NCBI RefSeq assembly: GCF_905147045.1
Contig: NC_065918.1
Coordinates: 16,492,001-16,556,000 of the forward strand
Length of the DNA stretch: 64,000 nucleotides
From: Nymphalis io
Taxonomy: Eukaryota; Arthropoda; Insecta; Lepidoptera; Nymphalidae
Direction: 5' to 3'
In this document: positions 60,148 to 64,000 of the stretch, in pieces
How positions within the stretch are numbered: the stretch's first letter is position 1
Layout of the letters: every line of letters starts with the position of its first letter
Made by a program: the position numbers and the translations under genes
Notes under the pieces: model-generated
Seen by the model: only the letters and a program-made list of their open reading frames with translations
Told to the model about the DNA's origin: nothing
Database searches by the model: none

Positions 60148-61039
60148 TAAAGATTATTATTATGATAAGGCATATTAAAGAAAAAAAAATGGAAATAAGA
60201 TTTCATTTGAGATAAATATAATTTGTAATTTGTTTGATATTTATATTATTGTTTTAACTGTAAATGGAGAATAGATACTACAATCAAAATGCTCTGCTAA
60301 TATTATCCTAGGTCTTCCAACTAAGAATAACATTTTTAAGTGTAGAAAGCCGAGGAATTCAAAATCATATGGGATGAAAAGCTTGAAAACATTTTCTTTA
60401 TACCTACACAATTCCACATCTATACGATTACCATAATTATAAAGAATTATTTCAGAATATCGACGCGTTTATTTCACTTCCAACCCTGATTAACGTAGTT
60501 TCAATTACAGTAAACCCCGACAGCTTTCACAGAAATTAACCATAATTAGTCACTTAAATTTCATTTATCTGATGAGCCAATCAGTCCTTTATCGGCATAT
60601 CATTAAGATATAGGCCATCGTTATAGAGATGGTATCTTATATACGGAACTTACTACACAACGAGTCTCGAAGCGAATGTATTCTCAAACGATGCATTTAA
60701 GAAATAACCTAGCGAATGACAGTCTTCAATTAATACCGTCAATAAGGGAGAAGGAGTTCCAATAAATATAAAACAAATACAGACTATACGTAACGTTACA
60801 TAATAGCTGATAAGCATTCATTCGGTGCTTCGATAATGTAGTCAAACGCCTAATTAAAAATTCTCGAAGATGTGTCAGTTACATTGTCTATGAGCAACAT
60901 AAAAATACATAGAGGAAGCGGTGAGCATGTAACGACAAGTCATATCCACGTATCCGAGTTTAATGTATTCCGACATAGGCCAAACAATGCGAGTATTATA
61001 AAAATGCGTATTAAACATATAACCGAACCAGCTTAGGTC
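60148..61039. other. Intergenic AT-rich sequence, nothing recognised
   Basis: The area around 60540-60610 (CATAATTAGTCACTTAAATT, TGATGAGCCAATCAG) has homeodomain-type and CCAAT-type motifs but no other support. Confidence 0.4.
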
Positions 61040-61570
61040 GTTCACATCACGGTGAGACCACGGCCGCCGCTCCCTCGACACTGTTTAACATTTTTTCTTA
61101 TTCACGCGTAGAAGTATTCAGAAAATGAGAGCTTTTCGACCTTTAAACGTTCGAATAATGTTTACTCGAGAGCGAACGATGCGAATATAATTAAAAAAGT
61201 AACGGCATTAAAAAATATATGTCCCCGTAAGTAGGTAGTCGAGAGCGCTGTACCATTTATAAACTGAGGACCCGTCTTAGAAAAACTGGCGTTCGGAATT
61301 ATTAATGATTTGTTTGAATGCGTCACAGAGTTCATTGTTGGCGCACACTCCGTCCGGATGCGACCGCTGACACTAATTATTCCCATGCTTTTCGAATGAT
61401 AGATTGCTGCGGACAAATCACTGCTAGGTTGAAACGCGGCGAGCAATAAAAAAGCGATGTGATTAGTTTTAAGAGACGATTGTTCGAGTGGGCCGGACTG
61501 TTCCGAGGTAATATGTTACCCCGGAGAGATGAGATGCTATCGTGGACCACTGTCAGATTAACTCCGGCCT
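61040..61570. promoter_or_regulatory. GC-richer island, candidate regulatory element
   Basis: Repeat-free sequence richer in GC than its flanks, with CACACTCCGTCCGGATGCGA, GAAACGCGGCGAGCAATAAA and TGGGCCGGACTGTTCCGAGG. A minus-strand frame at 61162-61446 has no recognisable features. It may be a distal enhancer of the homeobox gene or belong to a neighbouring gene beyond the window. Confidence 0.3.
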
Positions 61571-62446
61571 GATCCCATTTAAAATTACGTGCCTACATGA
61601 TAGAAGCAAGCTTAATTGTTCAACCTCCTACTACATTTTGTATTTAAGACAAATTTGACATTTTAAAATATTGTTAAAAATATGCATGCGTCTGTGTGCG
61701 AGCATAGGCGCGTCAGTGTGTGTGACGTTGTTATTTGTTTGATTTGCCTTAATATACATCGATACTTGCCATACCAAATAATAAAAAAACCAAAGATTAA
61801 TGTTTCGTATAATCAAGTTTATTTTTAATACTTACATATTATAAATATGATAAAGTCTTGTTACACTAAGCACAGTGAGACGACACGTTTACAGAAATAA
61901 AGCTAAGCTTACAATCATTTAACAGTGAGTAATTATGGCTGGAAAAAATATCCTACACCAAGAATAAATATCAGTTGAAGTTTTCGTAACTGTAATAACC
62001 GTTCCATCAATGTTTATTGTATCCGAAATAATAACGATTACTTCATGGACTTCACATAAGCCCGTGAAAAATAATTTAAGCTCTTAATCGCGCCAAGGTT
62101 AACGACCTTTAATGCGTTTTTAATTAATCATAATATAATTTTAATCTTAACTTAAAACACTTAGCAGTGTTAATATCTAATAATACCAGACGGTAAAAAA
62201 TATAAAAAGGTAGGAATAAAAAAAAATTAAGACTAACTTTAACCCATCAAAACATATTACTTTGGACATAAATTATGCAAGATATAATATTCCGTTTCAT
62301 ATGACACTTACGAAATAGAGCTATTTTTTTTTAATTGAAAAAAATATATTAAACCTATAAACTGAAATACATAATTTTATATCACATTAAGATGCTGTTT
62401 TATCTGAAAACATATAACTTTAAAAGTAACAGGTTTTTATATAACC
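61571..62446. other. Intergenic AT-rich sequence, nothing recognised
   Basis: No gene, RNA or repeat family recognised. Confidence 0.5.
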
Positions 62447-62585
62447 AACAGCAGGCCTTTCCTCCTGTTATAGGAGAATGCTTAGAACTTAGATCATGCT
62501 GTTCCACTGAGGGTTTTCGGATGAATGTGGCAGAATTAGATTCGACACATGAAGGTAGCCACATGACGTTTTCCTTAATAATGAA
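62447..62585 (-). repeat. Family A SINE, degraded
   Basis: CAACAGCAGGCCTTTCCTCC, ATGCTTAGAACTTAGATCAT, GCTGTTCCACTGAGGG and GGATGAATGTGGCAGAATTA follow the reversed family A order. CCACATGACGTTTTCCTTA is the reversed CATCGTGAGG-adjacent block. Confidence 0.55.
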
Positions 62586-62767
62586 ACGTAAAAAACATTT
62601 TAAAGAAAACGTATTGTATGCTTAGTATTTTTATTATCTCAGTTCATTTTTTACTAATTTAATTAGATTCGTTGTATCTATACTAAATAGTATGTCATTA
62701 AGATTAGTCGTTGAATATTCGTGATTCTATTTTTAAATAACTCTTAGCTGGTTATTATATTCATTGA

Positions 62768-62998
62768 CCCAAGTCAGAAGGGCTGCTGTTGTTACAAGGT
62801 TCAACTTAACTGACGATTCTGAGTTCGAAACCGGGCAAACACTACTGAATTTTCTGTGTGTTCTTATTTTATGTTTATTTTTCATCTCGTGCTCGATGGT
62901 GAAGGAAAACATTGTGTTGGAGTAAGCTCCAAAACTTTCTTCAAAAATGAACAGAAGGCCTAGGAGAAAAGATCCGACGGATCCCAATAACATTTTAT
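62768..62998 (+). repeat. Family A SINE, diverged, with internal deletion
   Basis: The head CGATTCTGAGTTCGAAACCG (B box) and the body blocks TTTTCATCTCGTGCTCGATG, GTGAAGGAAAACATTGTG, GAGTAAGCTCCAAAACTTTC and AGAAGGCCTAGG are recognisable. The segment between the GTGAGGAAACC and GGAATAAGCTC blocks is missing. Confidence 0.7.
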
Positions 62999-63001
62999 AG
63001 G

Positions 63002-63057
63002 CTGGGGTTTGAAACCAGGCAGGCTAGCAGGCCTTACATCTAGCCACTAGACCAACG
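63002..63057 (-). repeat. Family D tRNA-like head fragment
   Basis: TGGGGTTTGAAACCAGGCAG and ATCTAGCCACTAGACCAACG read as a reversed B box and A box. The ending CCAACG matches the head of the element at 59868-60147. It is not a tRNA gene. Confidence 0.5.
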
Positions 63058-63075
63058 ATTAATAAGGTCAATCGA

Positions 63076-63546
63076 ATGAAAAAAATAGAACGCAATAAAT
63101 CTATTTTTGATTTTCCATTGACAAAGACTAAATATGCAGCAAATGCATTTATTAATAGATCATCTAAACAGTACAATAAAATATTTATTGAATGTGATAT
63201 ATTTCATCTCTCCCTTAAAAAATTCAAACTGCAAGTAAAAGAAATATTATACTCTCAAGAGCCTTAATTTACTCATGCATTTTTAATTAATTAATTATAA
63301 ATTGATTATTTATTATTAAATTATGTTTTCTTGATTTAAAAATTAAATTTATATTAAATTAAATTATATAAATGAATTATATAATTTCATGCACCTATTA
63401 AATATAAAAAATGTCTTGTTTTGTAATTACTTATGATTAATTTATAAATGGAAACTGTTTTGGTTTATGAATTGTTTTATATTTTTTATTTTATTGTAAT
63501 TATTTCACTGTTTGTTTCCTGTACACTAAATAAATAAATAAATAAA
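63076..63546 (+). mobile_element. 5'-truncated Jockey-like LINE: C-terminal ORF end, AT-rich 3' UTR and (TAAA)n tail
   Basis: The frame from 63076 reads TKTKYAANAFINRSSKQYNK, then ECDIFHLSLKKFKLQVKE to TAA at 63265-63267. This pattern (Tyr-Ala-x-Asn-x-Phe-x-Arg, Tyr-Asn, then DIF...KF) resembles the C-terminus of many Jockey-type LINE reverse transcriptase proteins. An AT-rich 3' UTR follows and ends in a TAAATAAATAAATAAATAAA repeat at about 63526-63545, the tail type such LINEs make. All catalytic domains are missing. The initiator Met is probably fortuitous. A host gene exon is possible but less likely. Confidence 0.55.
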
Positions 63547-64000
63547 GAACTATCGCTCGCAAGCTCCACATACAATCAGTTAGAAGTCGTATCATATTGT
63601 ATTATAAGTATACGTATCCTATATATGTAGAATTACAGTAAGCGACCACCACGCGGTTTCATAAGAACCTATGAGTGATTTTAATGAGTGTAAAAACAAG
63701 CAAACAGGAGGACAAATAATATCTTATAATATATGTTTACGTTGTTTTCTTATATTAGCAATATTTTAATCAAATCCCATCCCTTCTGTTCTAAATTTCA
63801 ATTATCGAATAATTTACAACATACATAGATTTATTATTTACTATTTCACATAACCCATTCTATTGTCAAATAATTTGGTGCTAAGAAACCTAGGAATCTT
63901 AAAAGAAATTCGAACTTCGTTAAACAAAAATGGTTTTTAAAGCTTGATTAATAAAGTCTAAATTACAACCACGCTTCTGACGTTGCAAGCAGGTGGGCGC
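63547..64000. other. Intergenic AT-rich sequence to the window end
   Basis: No gene or repeat family recognised. Confidence 0.5.

Noticed and set aside
63002..63057. tRNA gene on the minus strand
   Set aside because: It matches the head of a family D SINE and lacks a complete clover-leaf.

Overview
This is AT-rich eukaryotic DNA from a lepidopteran, most likely a nymphalid-type butterfly. Three things suggest this: the Iroquois-family homeobox gene reads as insect mirror; the window is crowded with a tRNA-headed SINE like the butterfly Metulj family; and the other repeats are of kinds common in Lepidoptera. The species cannot be named from the sequence alone. Nothing looks bacterial, and there is no operon, CRISPR array or plasmid-like structure.

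One protein-coding host gene is supported. It is the 3' part of an Iroquois homeobox gene on the + strand, best matched to mirror (mirr). Its three visible coding exons are 1790-1899, 34663-34961 and 35105-35616. The first starts in phase 0 and must follow an exon outside the window. The exons join in frame across GT-AG introns and give the C-terminal 306 residues: a short pre-homeodomain segment, the TALE homeodomain, an acidic stretch, the IRO box and an Ala/Pro/Ser-rich tail. The intron between the first two exons is about 32.8 kb and fills half the window.

The rest (1-1789, the large intron, and 35.6-64 kb downstream) is non-coding. It holds mostly small or decayed mobile elements. A hairpin-tailed SINE-like family (here 'family B') has about 15 copies. 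A Metulj-like tRNA SINE (family A) has about a dozen, mostly partial. A second tRNA-headed family (family D) has about five. There are also two 5'-truncated LINE 3' ends, several RTE-like 3' fragments, a twice-seen minus-strand coding remnant, and one nearly complete but frameshifted mariner with terminal inverted repeats (50755-51988). Long TA microsatellites lie at 6.8 and 8.3 kb.

Against this background several GC-richer, repeat-free islands stand out (about 240-430, 17680-17870, 20030-20470, 28370-28680, 33020-34400, 48120-48310, 61040-61570). Given the developmental gene around them, they are the best candidates for cis-regulatory elements, but this is inference from composition and context. 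I found no new multi-gene system. The most notable structural signals are a 3' hairpin core shared by the family B elements and a Jockey-like LINE, and the GC islands.
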